Shown here piece after piece: positions 56,873 to 64,000 of a stretch of 64,000 nucleotides of DNA (position 1 is the stretch's first letter; each line of letters begins with the position of its first letter). Source of the stretch: PALSA-612 sp035652235 (GTDB lineage: Bacteria > Actinomycetota > Thermoleophilia > Gaiellales > Gaiellaceae); the NCBI GenBank assembly GCA_035652235.1, contig DASREE010000040.1:1-64000 (forward strand). Direction: 5' to 3'. Both the position numbers and the translations under genes were made by a program. Below the pieces are notes generated by a model. That model was not told the DNA's origin. It made no database searches and was given only the letters and a program-made list of their open reading frames with translations.

Positions 56873-56888
56873 GCGGAGGGCACGCGCG

Positions 56889-57161
56889 ATGCGCTTCGTC
56901 GCCGTCGGCGACCTGATGCTGGACGTGCTCGTCTCCGGCAGCGGCAACGGCGCCGAGGTCGCCGTCTCGGCCGGCGGCTCGGCGGCGAACGCAGCCGTCT
57001 GGGCGGCCGCGCTCGGGGCGGAGGCCGTCGCCGCCGAGTTCCTGCTCGCGCTCGCAGCGGGCCGCACGGCGGTCGAGGCGCTCGCCGACGGCGCCGCCTG
57101 CGGCGGGCAGGTCGCTGCCTGCGGACGCGCCTGGCCCGGCCGCACTAGGGTGTCGCCGTGA
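56889..57161 (+). pseudogene. PfkB-family sugar/nucleoside kinase, internally deleted
   Basis: The 90-residue ORF starts like a full PfkB kinase (RFVAVGDLMLDVLV, then the substrate glycine motif GGSAANAAVWAAALG) but jumps near residue 48 to a C-terminal segment (FLLALAAGRTAVEALADGAA) that normally follows the catalytic GAGD motif. About 200 residues, including GAGD, are gone, in frame. Family members are about 300 residues. The remnant cannot be an active kinase. It has an RBS (GGAGG) and its last 4 bp overlap the start of the molybdenum hydroxylase gene. Confidence 0.75.
57146..57151 (+). promoter_or_regulatory. -10 element of the molybdenum hydroxylase operon (leaderless)
   Basis: TAGGGT, 6-bp spacer, GTG 57158. 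It would start a transcript covering five overlapping or adjacent genes to 62900. Confidence 0.45.
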
Positions 57162-59458
57162 CCGTCGCCGTCGGATCGGAGACGTGGGTCGGGCGCCCGC
57201 TGCCCCGGCTCGAGGACGAGGCGCTCCTGCTCGGCCTCGGGCGGTTCATGGACGACATCGATCCGGCCCCGCGCGCCGGCCACGCGGCGGTGCTCCGCTC
57301 GCAGCTCGCGCATGCCCGCATCGCCCGCCTCGATCCCTCGCCGGCGCTCGAGCTGCCCGGCGTGATCGGGGTGTTGACGGGCGAGGAGGTCGTCGCCTCC
57401 TCGCGCCCGTTCCCGGCCGGCGTGGACAGCCCGGTGCCCTACTACGCGGCGGCCTCCGACACCGCCCGCTACGCGGGGGAGCCGCTCGCGGTCGTGGTCG
57501 CGCGCGACCGCTACACGGCGGAGGACGCCCTCGAGCTGATCGAGGTCGACTACGAGCCGCTCGACCCCGTTCTCGACCCTCTCGAGGGGCTCGTCGTCTC
57601 CGACCGCTCGTTCTCCTACGGAGACCCGGACGGCGCGCTCGCCCGCGCCGACGTCGTCGTGCGTGACCGCTTCGCCTTCCCGCGCTGGACCTGCTGTCCC
57701 GTCGAGACGTACGGCGTCGTCTGCGACTGGGACGAGGCGACCGGCTCACTGACCGCCTGGGCCAACTTCCAGGGCCCGTTCACGCTGCACTCCGTGGCGG
57801 CCGCTGCGCTCGGCCTGCCGGGCTCCCGCCTGCGCCTCATCACCCCGCCCGACTCCGGTGGCAGCTTCGGCATCAAGGCGACGGTGTACGTGTACGTCGT
57901 GCTGATGGGGCTCGCCTCGCGCAAGCTCGGCATCCCCGTGCGCTGGACGGAGGACCGCCTCGAGCACCTCGCCGCGAGCTCGTCCGCGACCGGGCGCATG
58001 ACCGAGCTCGAGGCCGGCTTCGCCGCCGACGGCGAGCTGCTCGCGCTCCGCTACGACGCGGTCGAGGACGTCGGCGCCTACGTGCGCGCTCCGGAGCCCG
58101 CGACGCTGTACCGGATGCACGGCTCCCTGTCCGGCGCCTACCGTGTCGCGAACGTCGCCGCCCGCAACCGCGTCGTGCTCACGAACCGCTGCCCCACCGG
58201 ACTCAACCGGGGCTTCGGCGGCCCGCCCCTCTACCTCGCGCTCGAGCGAACGATGGACGTGGCCGCGCGCCGGCTCGGCCTCGATCCGGCAGAGCTCCGG
58301 CGGCGGAACCTCGTGCGCGCGGACGAGTTCCCCTACCGGACGCCGAGCGGCGGGTTGTACGACTCTGGGGACTACGAGGCGTGCCTCGACCGGGCGCTCG
58401 AGCTGGCGCGCTACGACGAGCGCCGCGTCGAGCAGCGCCAGGGCCGGCGGCGAGGCCGGCTGCTCGGCATCGGGCTGGCCTGCGTCGTCGAGCCGTCGAT
58501 CTCAAACATGGGCTACATCACGCTCGCCCAGCCGGCGCACGAGCGCGCCCGGGCGCTGCCGAAGTCGGGCAACGCCGAGGGCGCGACGGTCAGCGTGTCG
58601 CCGCTCGGCGGGGTGACCGTGCGCGTGGCGACGACTCCGCAGGGGCAGGGGCATGCCACCGTCTGCGCGCAGATCGTCGCGGACGCGCTCGGCGTCCACC
58701 CGCACGAGGTCGACGTCATCACCGAGGTCGACACCTCGACGAGCGCATGGACGGTCGCCTCCGGCAACTACTCGTCACGCTTCTCCGGCGTCGGCGCGGG
58801 CGCCGTCCACCTGGCAGCGCAGAAGGTGGCAGCCAAGGTGCAGGCGATCCGCGACCACCTCGGCGAGGGCTCGCTGTCGCTGCGGCGGGTGGCCGGGATC
58901 GCCCACTGGCACCCGGACGCGTTGCCGGAGGGGATGGAGCCGGGGCTGTACGAGACGGCGTTCTGCGCCGCGCCGAACCTGGCGGCGCCCGGCGCGGACG
59001 ACCGGGTCGCGTCGTCGGCCGCGCACGGGTTCATCGCCGACGTGGCGGTCGTCGAGGTCGACCCGGAGACCGGCGAGGTGACGGTGCTCGACTACGTGAC
59101 CGTGCACGACGCGGGGCGGCTGCTGAACCCGCTGCTCGTGGACGGCCAGGTTCGCGGCGGCTTCGCGCACGGGGTCGCGCCCGCGCTGTTCGAGCGGCTC
59201 GTCTACGACGAGGACGGCAACCTGCTCACGGGCACGTTCATGGACTACCTGTGCCCGACCGGGCCCGACCTGCCGCCGCTGCGGATCGCCCACCTGGAGA
59301 CCGCGTCGCCGTTCACGCCGCTCGGCGCCAAGGGGATCGGCGAGGGGAACACGATGAGCGTGCCGGCGGCGATCGCGAACGCCGTCGCCGACGCGCTCGG
59401 CCGCGACGACGTCGACATCCCGCTGACGCCCCCGCGCGTGTGGGAGCTCCTGTCGTGA
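57158..59458 (+). CDS. molybdenum hydroxylase, large subunit; xanthine-dehydrogenase-like loop
   Basis: A 766-residue molybdopterin subunit. The active-site loop reads NRGFGGPPLY, resembling the RGFGGP of xanthine dehydrogenases and unlike the AYRGAGR of the other large subunit in this window. The catalytic Glu is in AKGIGEGN. Other motifs: PRLEDEALLLGLGRFMDDID at the N-terminus, DSGGSFGIK and TPQGQGHATVCAQIVADALG. It is the first gene of an operon with its FAD and Fe-S subunits, a CoA ligase and an enoyl-CoA hydratase. The substrate is therefore more likely a carboxylic acid, CoA ester or heterocycle than CO. Confidence 0.9.
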   Translation: MTVAVGSETWVGRPLPRLEDEALLLGLGRFMDDIDPAPRAGHAAVLRSQLAHARIARLDPSPALELPGVIGVLTGEEVVASSRPFPAGVDSPVPYYAAASDTARYAGEPLAVVVARDRYTAEDALELIEVDYEPLDPVLDPLEGLVVSDRSFSYGDPDGALARADVVVRDRFAFPRWTCCPVETYGVVCDWDEATGSLTAWANFQGPFTLHSVAAAALGLPGSRLRLITPPDSGGSFGIKATVYVYVVLMGLASRKLGIPVRWTEDRLEHLAASSSATGRMTELEAGFAADGELLALRYDAVEDVGAYVRAPEPATLYRMHGSLSGAYRVANVAARNRVVLTNRCPTGLNRGFGGPPLYLALERTMDVAARRLGLDPAELRRRNLVRADEFPYRTPSGGLYDSGDYEACLDRALELARYDERRVEQRQGRRRGRLLGIGLACVVEPSISNMGYITLAQPAHERARALPKSGNAEGATVSVSPLGGVTVRVATTPQGQGHATVCAQIVADALGVHPHEVDVITEVDTSTSAWTVASGNYSSRFSGVGAGAVHLAAQKVAAKVQAIRDHLGEGSLSLRRVAGIAHWHPDALPEGMEPGLYETAFCAAPNLAAPGADDRVASSAAHGFIADVAVVEVDPETGEVTVLDYVTVHDAGRLLNPLLVDGQVRGGFAHGVAPALFERLVYDEDGNLLTGTFMDYLCPTGPDLPPLRIAHLETASPFTPLGAKGIGEGNTMSVPAAIANAVADALGRDDVDIPLTPPRVWELLS

Positions 59459-60243
59459 AGCCCGCGCCGTTCCGCTACGCGCGGCCGGAGACCGTCGAGG
59501 AGGCTGCCTCGCTCCTCGCCGAGCACGGCGACGAGGCGAAGGTGCTCGCGGGCGGGCAGAGCCTCGTGCCGATGCTGAACATGCGCATCGCGAGGCCGTC
59601 GCTGGTCGTGGACGCGAACAGGCTGCCGCTCGACGGCATCGCGGAGGAGAACGGCTCGTGGCGCGTCGGCGCGCTCGTGCGTCAGGCCGACCCGCGCCTG
59701 CTCGAGCACCCGCTGCTCGCCGAGGCGATCCCCTTCGTCGGCCACTTCGCGACGCGCAACCGGGGTACGGTCGGGGGCTCGATCGCCCACGCCGACGCGG
59801 CCGCGGAGCTTCCCGTCTGCCTCACGCTCCTCGGCGGCGCCGCCGTCACGAGCTCCGGGCGGACGATCCCGGCGCAGGAGCTCTTCGTCACGCACTTCAC
59901 CACCTCCCTCGAGCCGGACGAGCTGCTCGTCGCCACGCTGTGGCCCCGGCCGGCCGCGGGCTTCGGCTACGCCTTCGCCGAGCTCGCGCAGCGCCGCGGC
60001 GACTACGCCCTGTGCATGGCCGCGGCGGCGGCGGGGCCCCGCGGAGAGCTCCGCGTCGCGCTCGGCGCGGTCGTCGACCGGCCGACGGTCGTCGACGTCG
60101 ATCCGGACGCGCCCGGCCGCTCGGCGGCCGCGCAGGTGGAGCCGTTCGGCAACCTGCACGCATCGGCGAGGTACCTCAGGCATCTCGCCGGCGTCCTGGT
60201 CGAGCGTGCGGTGGCGCGGGCGCGGGAGCGTGCGCGGCCGTGA
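59455..60243 (+). CDS. molybdenum hydroxylase, FAD-binding subunit
   Basis: A 262-residue FAD subunit with VLAGGQSLVPMLNMR (about residue 30) and NRGTVGGSIAHADAAAELP (about 100-118). It lacks the cysteine-rich [4Fe-4S] insertion of 4-hydroxybenzoyl-CoA reductase beta subunits, which argues against that enzyme. GTG 59455 overlaps the stop of the large subunit (GTGA). Confidence 0.9.
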   Translation: MKPAPFRYARPETVEEAASLLAEHGDEAKVLAGGQSLVPMLNMRIARPSLVVDANRLPLDGIAEENGSWRVGALVRQADPRLLEHPLLAEAIPFVGHFATRNRGTVGGSIAHADAAAELPVCLTLLGGAAVTSSGRTIPAQELFVTHFTTSLEPDELLVATLWPRPAAGFGYAFAELAQRRGDYALCMAAAAAGPRGELRVALGAVVDRPTVVDVDPDAPGRSAAAQVEPFGNLHASARYLRHLAGVLVERAVARARERARP

Positions 60244-60695
60244 TCGACGTGGTCGTGAAAGTCAACGGGCACGAGCGGCGCGAGGCACTCGAGCCGCGCC
60301 TGCTCCTGTCCGACTTCCTGCGCCACACCCTGGGGCTGACCGGCACGCACGTCGGCTGCGAGCACGGCGTCTGCGGCGCCTGCACCGTCCTCCTCGACGG
60401 GGTGGCCGTCCGCTCGTGCCTCCTGCTGGCCGTGCAGGCAGACGGCGCCGAGATCGTCACCGTCGAGGGGCTCGCCGGCAACGGGGAGCTGAACGCCCTC
60501 CAGGCGGCGTTCCGCGAGCACCATGCCCTCCAGTGCGGCTTCTGCACGCCCGGGATCCTTCTGGCGGCGACGGACCTCCTCGCCCGCGGCACGCCGACGC
60601 GCGAGCAGATCGTCGATCTCCTCTCCGGGCACCTCTGCCGCTGCACCGGCTACGAGTCGATCGTGGAGGCCATCGCACAGGCGGCGGGAACGTGA
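60240..60695 (+). CDS. molybdenum hydroxylase, [2Fe-2S] subunit
   Basis: A 151-residue protein with two [2Fe-2S] sites: GCEHGVCGACTVLLDG...C and CGFCTPGI...CRCTGYES. GTG 60240 overlaps the FAD-subunit stop and its own stop overlaps the CoA-ligase start, each by GTGA, so the order L-M-S-ligase is one translational chain. In the other set of this window the order is S-L-M, so the two sets are not a recent tandem duplication. Confidence 0.94.
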   Translation: MIDVVVKVNGHERREALEPRLLLSDFLRHTLGLTGTHVGCEHGVCGACTVLLDGVAVRSCLLLAVQADGAEIVTVEGLAGNGELNALQAAFREHHALQCGFCTPGILLAATDLLARGTPTREQIVDLLSGHLCRCTGYESIVEAIAQAAGT

Positions 60696-62086
60696 ACCTC
60701 GCGCTCTCGCTGCTCGCGATGGCCGAGCGCCGCCCGGAAGCCGAGGCGGTGGTCGACGGCGACGTCCGGCTGACGTACGCGGAGCTCCGCGAGCGCGCGG
60801 CGCGGCTGGCCGGCGGGCTCGCCGAGCGCGGCGTGGCCACGGGCGACCGGGTCGCCGCCGTCGTCCGCTGCCGCCGCCAGTCGGTCGAGCTGTACTGGGC
60901 CTGCCAGTGGCTCGGCGCGACCTTCGTCCCGCTCTCGCACCGCGTCTCGCAGGCCGACCTCGACTACTGCCGGGCCGACTGCGGCGCGAAGGCCTGGTTC
61001 GACGTCGACGTCGACCTCGAGCCCCTCTACGGCGACGAGCACCCGGGGGCACTCGACCGCGACGAGCGCGAGGAGAGCCTGATGCTGTACACGTCCGGGA
61101 CGACCGGCCGGCCGAAGGGCGTGCCGCGGTCGCACCGGGCCGACCGGGCCGGCGGCCTGTCGCAGGCGCTCCAGCACGGCTACCGCCACGGCGACCGCAC
61201 GCTCGGCGTGATGCCGCTCTACCACACGATGGGCGTGCACTCGCTGATCGCCATGTCGCTGATCGGCGGCTGCTACGTCTGCCAACCGGACTGGGACGCG
61301 GGCGAGGCGCTGCGGCTGATCGAGCGCGAGCGGATCACGTCCCTGTACCTCGCCCCCACGCTCTTCCACGACCTCGTCGTCCACCCGGCGAGGGCCGACC
61401 ACGACCTGTCCTCCGTCGAAACGCTCGCGTACGCCGGAGCGGCGATGACGAGCGCCCTCGTCGAGCGTTGCGTCCAGGCGTTCTCGCCGCGGCTGTTCGT
61501 CAACCACTACGGCTCGACCGAGATCTACACGTTCTCCGTCCACCGGGACCAGGCCGCCAAGCCAGGCTGCGCCGGACGCGCGTCGGTGAACGCCCGCCTC
61601 AGGCTGGACGAGAACGGCGAGATCCTCTGCCACATGAGCTCCGACGAGGCGTTCACCGGCTACTGGAACCGCCCCGACGCCGACGCGAAGGCGATCGCCG
61701 ACGGCTGGTACCGGACGGGCGACGTGGGCCAGCTCGACGAGGACGGCGACCTGTGGATCGTCGGACGCGTCGACGACATGATCATCTCCGGCGGGGAGAA
61801 CATCCACCCCCTGGAGGTGGAGGAGGTGCTCGCACGCCACCCGGGCGTGCGCGAGGTCGCCGTGATCGGCGCGCCGGACGAGCGGCTCGGCCAGCGGGTC
61901 GTGGCCGTCGTCGTCGCGGCGGAGACCGGTCTCGACGCCGACGCCCTCGACCGCTGGTGCCTCGACTCACCCACGCTCGCCCGCTTCAAGCGCCCGCGCG
62001 AGTACCGCTTCGTCGACGCGCTTCCGAAGAGCCCGTCTGGGAAGATCCTGCGGCGCATGCTGCGCGAGGAGGCTGCATCCCGGTGA
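60692..62086 (+). CDS. AMP-forming acyl-CoA synthetase
   Basis: A 464-residue ANL-superfamily ligase, a little shorter than typical (about 500-550). P-loop LMLYTSGTTGRPKGVPRSH (A3), YGSTEIYTF (A5), DGWYRTGDVG (A7), GRVDDMIISGGENIHP (A8 hinge) and the A10 lysine in SPSGKILRR are all present. It activates a carboxylic acid to its CoA thioester. It is coupled with the molybdenum hydroxylase genes and followed by an enoyl-CoA hydratase, so an aromatic or cyclic acid degraded through CoA esters is plausible. Confidence 0.9.
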   Translation: MNLALSLLAMAERRPEAEAVVDGDVRLTYAELRERAARLAGGLAERGVATGDRVAAVVRCRRQSVELYWACQWLGATFVPLSHRVSQADLDYCRADCGAKAWFDVDVDLEPLYGDEHPGALDRDEREESLMLYTSGTTGRPKGVPRSHRADRAGGLSQALQHGYRHGDRTLGVMPLYHTMGVHSLIAMSLIGGCYVCQPDWDAGEALRLIERERITSLYLAPTLFHDLVVHPARADHDLSSVETLAYAGAAMTSALVERCVQAFSPRLFVNHYGSTEIYTFSVHRDQAAKPGCAGRASVNARLRLDENGEILCHMSSDEAFTGYWNRPDADAKAIADGWYRTGDVGQLDEDGDLWIVGRVDDMIISGGENIHPLEVEEVLARHPGVREVAVIGAPDERLGQRVVAVVVAAETGLDADALDRWCLDSPTLARFKRPREYRFVDALPKSPSGKILRRMLREEAASR

Positions 62087-62117
62087 GGACGTCGTCGGTG
62101 CGCGAGGAGACGGCCGC

Positions 62118-62900
62118 GTGCCGGTAACGGCGCAGGACGGCTTTCGCGTCGAGCGGGACGCGGCCAGCGGCGTCGCCACGATCACGCTCGACGTCCCCGG
62201 CAAGCTCAACCGGGTCCCGCTCGCTGCGCGCAGGCTGCTCGCAGACGTGTTCGCCGAGATCGGGGACGACGAGGGGGTCCGCGCGATCGTGCTGACCGGA
62301 GCGGGCGGCACGTTCACGGCCGGCGGGGACATCGCCGCCTTCCTCGGGGCGACGCCCGAGGAGCTCTCCCGACTCGCCTGGAACGTCGCCGCGCCGGAGC
62401 GCTGCCCGAAGCCCGTCGTGGCGCGGATCGAGGGCTACTGCCTCGGCGTCGGCCTCGAGCTCGCGCTCGCGTGCGACTTCCGTGTCTGCTCCGACGACGC
62501 CCAGCTCGGCTTGCCGGAGGTCGGGCTCGGGATGATTCCCGGCTCCGGCGGGACGCAGCGCCTGGCCAGGCTGGCCGGTCTCGGTCGCGCGAAGGACGTG
62601 ATCATGCGGCGACGGCGGATCACGGCCGAGGAGGCGCTCGCCTGGGGGCTCGTGTCCGCGGTCGCGCCCGCCGCCGAGCTGGACAGCGCCGTGGCCGAGA
62701 TCCTCGGCGACCTGGCCGGAGTCTCGCCGCTCGCGCTCGCCGTCGCGAAGCGCGTCCTCAACCACGTCTACGACGGGCCGCTCCAGCTCGGGCTCGAGGT
62801 CGAGGGCTTCGCCTACGGGATGCTCCGCTCGACGCAGGACTTCCGCGAGGGCGTCGAGGCGTTCGTCGAGAAGCGCGCCCCCCGCTTCGAAGGACGCTAG
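62118..62900 (+). CDS. enoyl-CoA hydratase/isomerase family protein
   Basis: A 260-residue crotonase-fold protein. Oxyanion-hole motifs: GTFTAGGDIAAFL (about residue 65) and EGYCLGVGLELALACDFRV (about 110). The second acid/base region reads LGLPEVGLGMIPGSGGTQRL, retaining the Glu of PEVGLG and the GSGGTQRL motif. It would hydrate, isomerise or hydrolyse an unsaturated CoA ester made by the ligase upstream. GTG 62118 lies 31 bp after the ligase stop. It is the last intact gene before the transposon debris. Confidence 0.88.
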   Translation: MPVTAQDGFRVERDAASGVATITLDVPGKLNRVPLAARRLLADVFAEIGDDEGVRAIVLTGAGGTFTAGGDIAAFLGATPEELSRLAWNVAAPERCPKPVVARIEGYCLGVGLELALACDFRVCSDDAQLGLPEVGLGMIPGSGGTQRLARLAGLGRAKDVIMRRRRITAEEALAWGLVSAVAPAAELDSAVAEILGDLAGVSPLALAVAKRVLNHVYDGPLQLGLEVEGFAYGMLRSTQDFREGVEAFVEKRAPRFEGR

Positions 62901-62959
62901 CTTACCGCGGCTGGAGGCCCTCAGGAGGAATAGCCTGGCTGGGTCTTACAGCTAGCCAC

Positions 62960-63174
62960 GTTGTTCTCGGCGCCCAGAGCTTCGTGGCGACGATGGTGCG
63001 GACGGTCTTCGCCCAGCCCGACGCGCAGACGGTGCACGAGCAGCACCGACGGATCGTCGACCAGCTCGCCACGCGCTTCCCCGAGGCAGCGACGCTGCTC
63101 GAGGAGGCGGCGCCGGGCCTGCTCGCCTTCACCGCCTTTCCGAAGGAGCACTGGCGGCAGTTGTGGTCGACGGA
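62960..63174 (+). mobile_element. IS256-family transposase fragment
   Basis: About 70 codons match the middle of an IS256-type (transposase_mut) protein: FVATMVRTVFAQPD...QLATRFPEAATLLEEA...LLAFTAFPKEHWRQLWST. Similarity stops right after WST, where the normal NPLERLNKEIKRR would follow, and nothing precedes it, so both ends are lost. TGTCAAGG repeats at 63181-63188 and 63194-63201 lie at the right break point and may be an end of another element. Confidence 0.8.
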
Positions 63175-63443
63175 TGAAAGTGTCAAGGATGCATGTCAAG
63201 GGTGCGAGTCGGGCCGGCGAGGTCGGTTTCGGACGATGGATTGGTTGCGGCGGGCGCCCGGAGGGGCTGAGAGCGGCTCCTCTGGCCTCGAATTTCTCGG
63301 CGATCGCTGTGTTCGGGCAGGCGAGGCCTCTGATCGGCCAGGATCGGCGCGACGACGGGTGCTGTCAGCGCCCTCGATGGGCGTTAGGCTTGTTGTGGGC
63401 GCGGGTGACCCCGGACCGAAGAGCGGGGCATCGGGGATGGTCT

Positions 63444-63497
63444 CGTGAGGGCGAGCCGGTCCCGGTCGAGATCGAGCGCGTCACCGTCTCGACGTGA
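63444..63497 (+). pseudogene. HicB antitoxin C-terminal remnant
   Basis: The last 17 codons before TGA 63495-63497 read REGEPVPVEIERVTVST, the usual ending of HicB-type antitoxins. Upstream sequence in this frame has no HicB fold, so the gene was truncated, probably by the insertion events to its left. The stop overlaps the hicA GTG by GTGA, the normal spacing of a hicBA pair. Confidence 0.55.
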
Positions 63498-63831
63498 CGC
63501 CGCGGCTACCGGCGGTGACGCCGCGGCAAGCGGTGCGCGCGCTGGAGCGGTGCGGCTGGGAGCTCGATCGAGTCAAGGGAACCACCACGTGTTCCGTCAC
63601 CCACAGCAGCGGCACCGCGTGGTCGTGCCGATGCACGCCCGCGACCTTGCCAGAGGGACGCTCAACGCGATCATCGAAGCGTCGGGCGTGGGTCGCGAGG
63701 AGTTCCTGAAGCTGCTCCGACTCCGCGGGCGCGGCGGCCGCGGCGCTGACGCCTCGGGGTCACGGCTCAAGTCCGAGCCCAGGCGGCTCACGTTCGAGCG
63801 TTCGCCGGCCAGGCGGTTCCGGCCTTCGTGA
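63494..63831 (+). pseudogene. hicA: hicA toxin gene with a frameshift
   Basis: From GTG 63494 the frame encodes MTPRLPAVTPRQAVRALERCGWELDRVKG, a HicA start; the conserved continuation HHVFRHPQQRHRVVVPMHARDL...EEFLKLLR lies in another frame. A single missing base near 63580-63585 (expected GGAAGCCACCAC) explains it. HicA is a small dsRNA-binding-fold mRNA interferase whose active His is in this HHVFRH segment, so the toxin is probably dead. The reading frame extends about 40 residues past the normal end to TGA 63831. Confidence 0.75.
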
Positions 63832-64000
63832 TCGAGTCCGTGTCAGCTCGCCGCCATCACGATCTGGCGGCGGCATGCGAGGTGCCTTGGGCGGTGTTCG
63901 TGCCAGATGCCTGCGCTTCTCGTCGATCCCTCGGAGCACGGTCTCCCGGAACAAATTACCCGTGGCCATGAGAAAGTCCCCACTTGTGGCCATGAGGAAG
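63832..64000. repeat. IS-end-like direct repeats at the window edge
   Basis: GTGGCCATGAG occurs at 63962-63972 and 63986-63996 (24-bp period), each followed by A/GAAG, with GTCCCCACTT between. On the minus strand this reads as CTCATGGCCAC...GGGGAC, the kind of multiple end repeat seen at IS21-type elements. The rest of the element would lie beyond 64000. The remaining 130 bp hold no gene that I can support. Confidence 0.5.

Noticed and set aside
59455..60243. 4-hydroxybenzoyl-CoA reductase beta subunit
   Set aside because: The neighbouring CoA ligase suggested it, but the cysteine-rich [4Fe-4S] insertion of that enzyme is absent.

Overview
The window is 64 kb of very GC-rich (roughly 70% or more), densely packed bacterial chromosome. 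Codon use is strongly G/C at third positions, GTG starts are common, many genes overlap by ATGA or GTGA, and many -10 hexamers (TANNNT) sit 6-8 bp before the start codon, so the mRNAs look leaderless. Together with a mycothiol-type ArsC, an NrtR-controlled nadBCA cluster and the mix of oxidative genes, this suggests an actinobacterium-like organism, perhaps a deep soil lineage such as Thermoleophilia (Gaiellales/Solirubrobacterales). The placement is an inference; there is no rRNA or phylogenetic marker search behind it.

Layout: 1-162 is the cut N-terminus of an IS630-type transposase. 0.25-5 kb holds leuS (minus, behind an attenuator-like hairpin), lysA, and a DsbA/FrnE-family oxidoreductase whose first active-site Cys codon is an in-frame TGA followed by a bacterial SECIS-like hairpin: a probable selenoprotein and the most interesting object in the window. 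5.1-11.2 kb is a cyclic-di-GMP signalling block (NarL-type histidine kinase, receiver-EAL protein, membrane GGDEF-EAL protein). 11.3-18.5 kb carries a DUF255 protein, a class III CoA-transferase, and nadB-nadC-nadA divergent from nrtR with a shared palindromic operator. 18.5-21.8 kb has a cupredoxin and the arsenic operon arsR-arsM-arsC-acr3. 21.9-30.3 kb has an unusual class II aldolase, a CopD-like membrane protein and the phosphate regulon (PhoP/PhoR-type pair, pstS, pstCA, pstB-phoU), with PHO boxes of 11-bp direct repeats in three intergenic regions.

30.3-44.4 kb contains a CapA-like protein, a TlpA thioredoxin, a form-II CoxL-type molybdenum hydroxylase (three subunits), glycolate oxidase glcDEF, an M19 dipeptidase, an amine oxidase, an NYN-domain protein, a nitroreductase and a quinone-oxidoreductase-type dehydrogenase. 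44.4-55.8 kb holds a split Tm-1-type protein pair, a TolB-like lipoprotein and a complete branched-chain-type ABC transporter (livHMKGF) led by a VOC protein, divergent from a LysR regulator followed by a LarA-like protein. 56-57.2 kb is a decaying patch: a small cysteine protein, a frameshifted small gene, a 42-codon ORF and an internally deleted PfkB kinase. 57.2-62.9 kb is one overlapping operon: a second molybdenum hydroxylase (L-M-S), an acyl-CoA synthetase and an enoyl-CoA hydratase. The right end is debris: an IS256 fragment, a HicB tail with frameshifted hicA, and repeats typical of an IS end.

The operons work as units: phosphate sensing and uptake feed back through the PHO boxes; NAD synthesis is gated by NrtR; arsenite is methylated or exported while arsenate is reduced; and several catabolic modules oxidise organic substrates into CoA-thioester metabolism. 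I saw no tRNA, rRNA, CRISPR array or prophage, and no selenocysteine-machinery gene, in the window.
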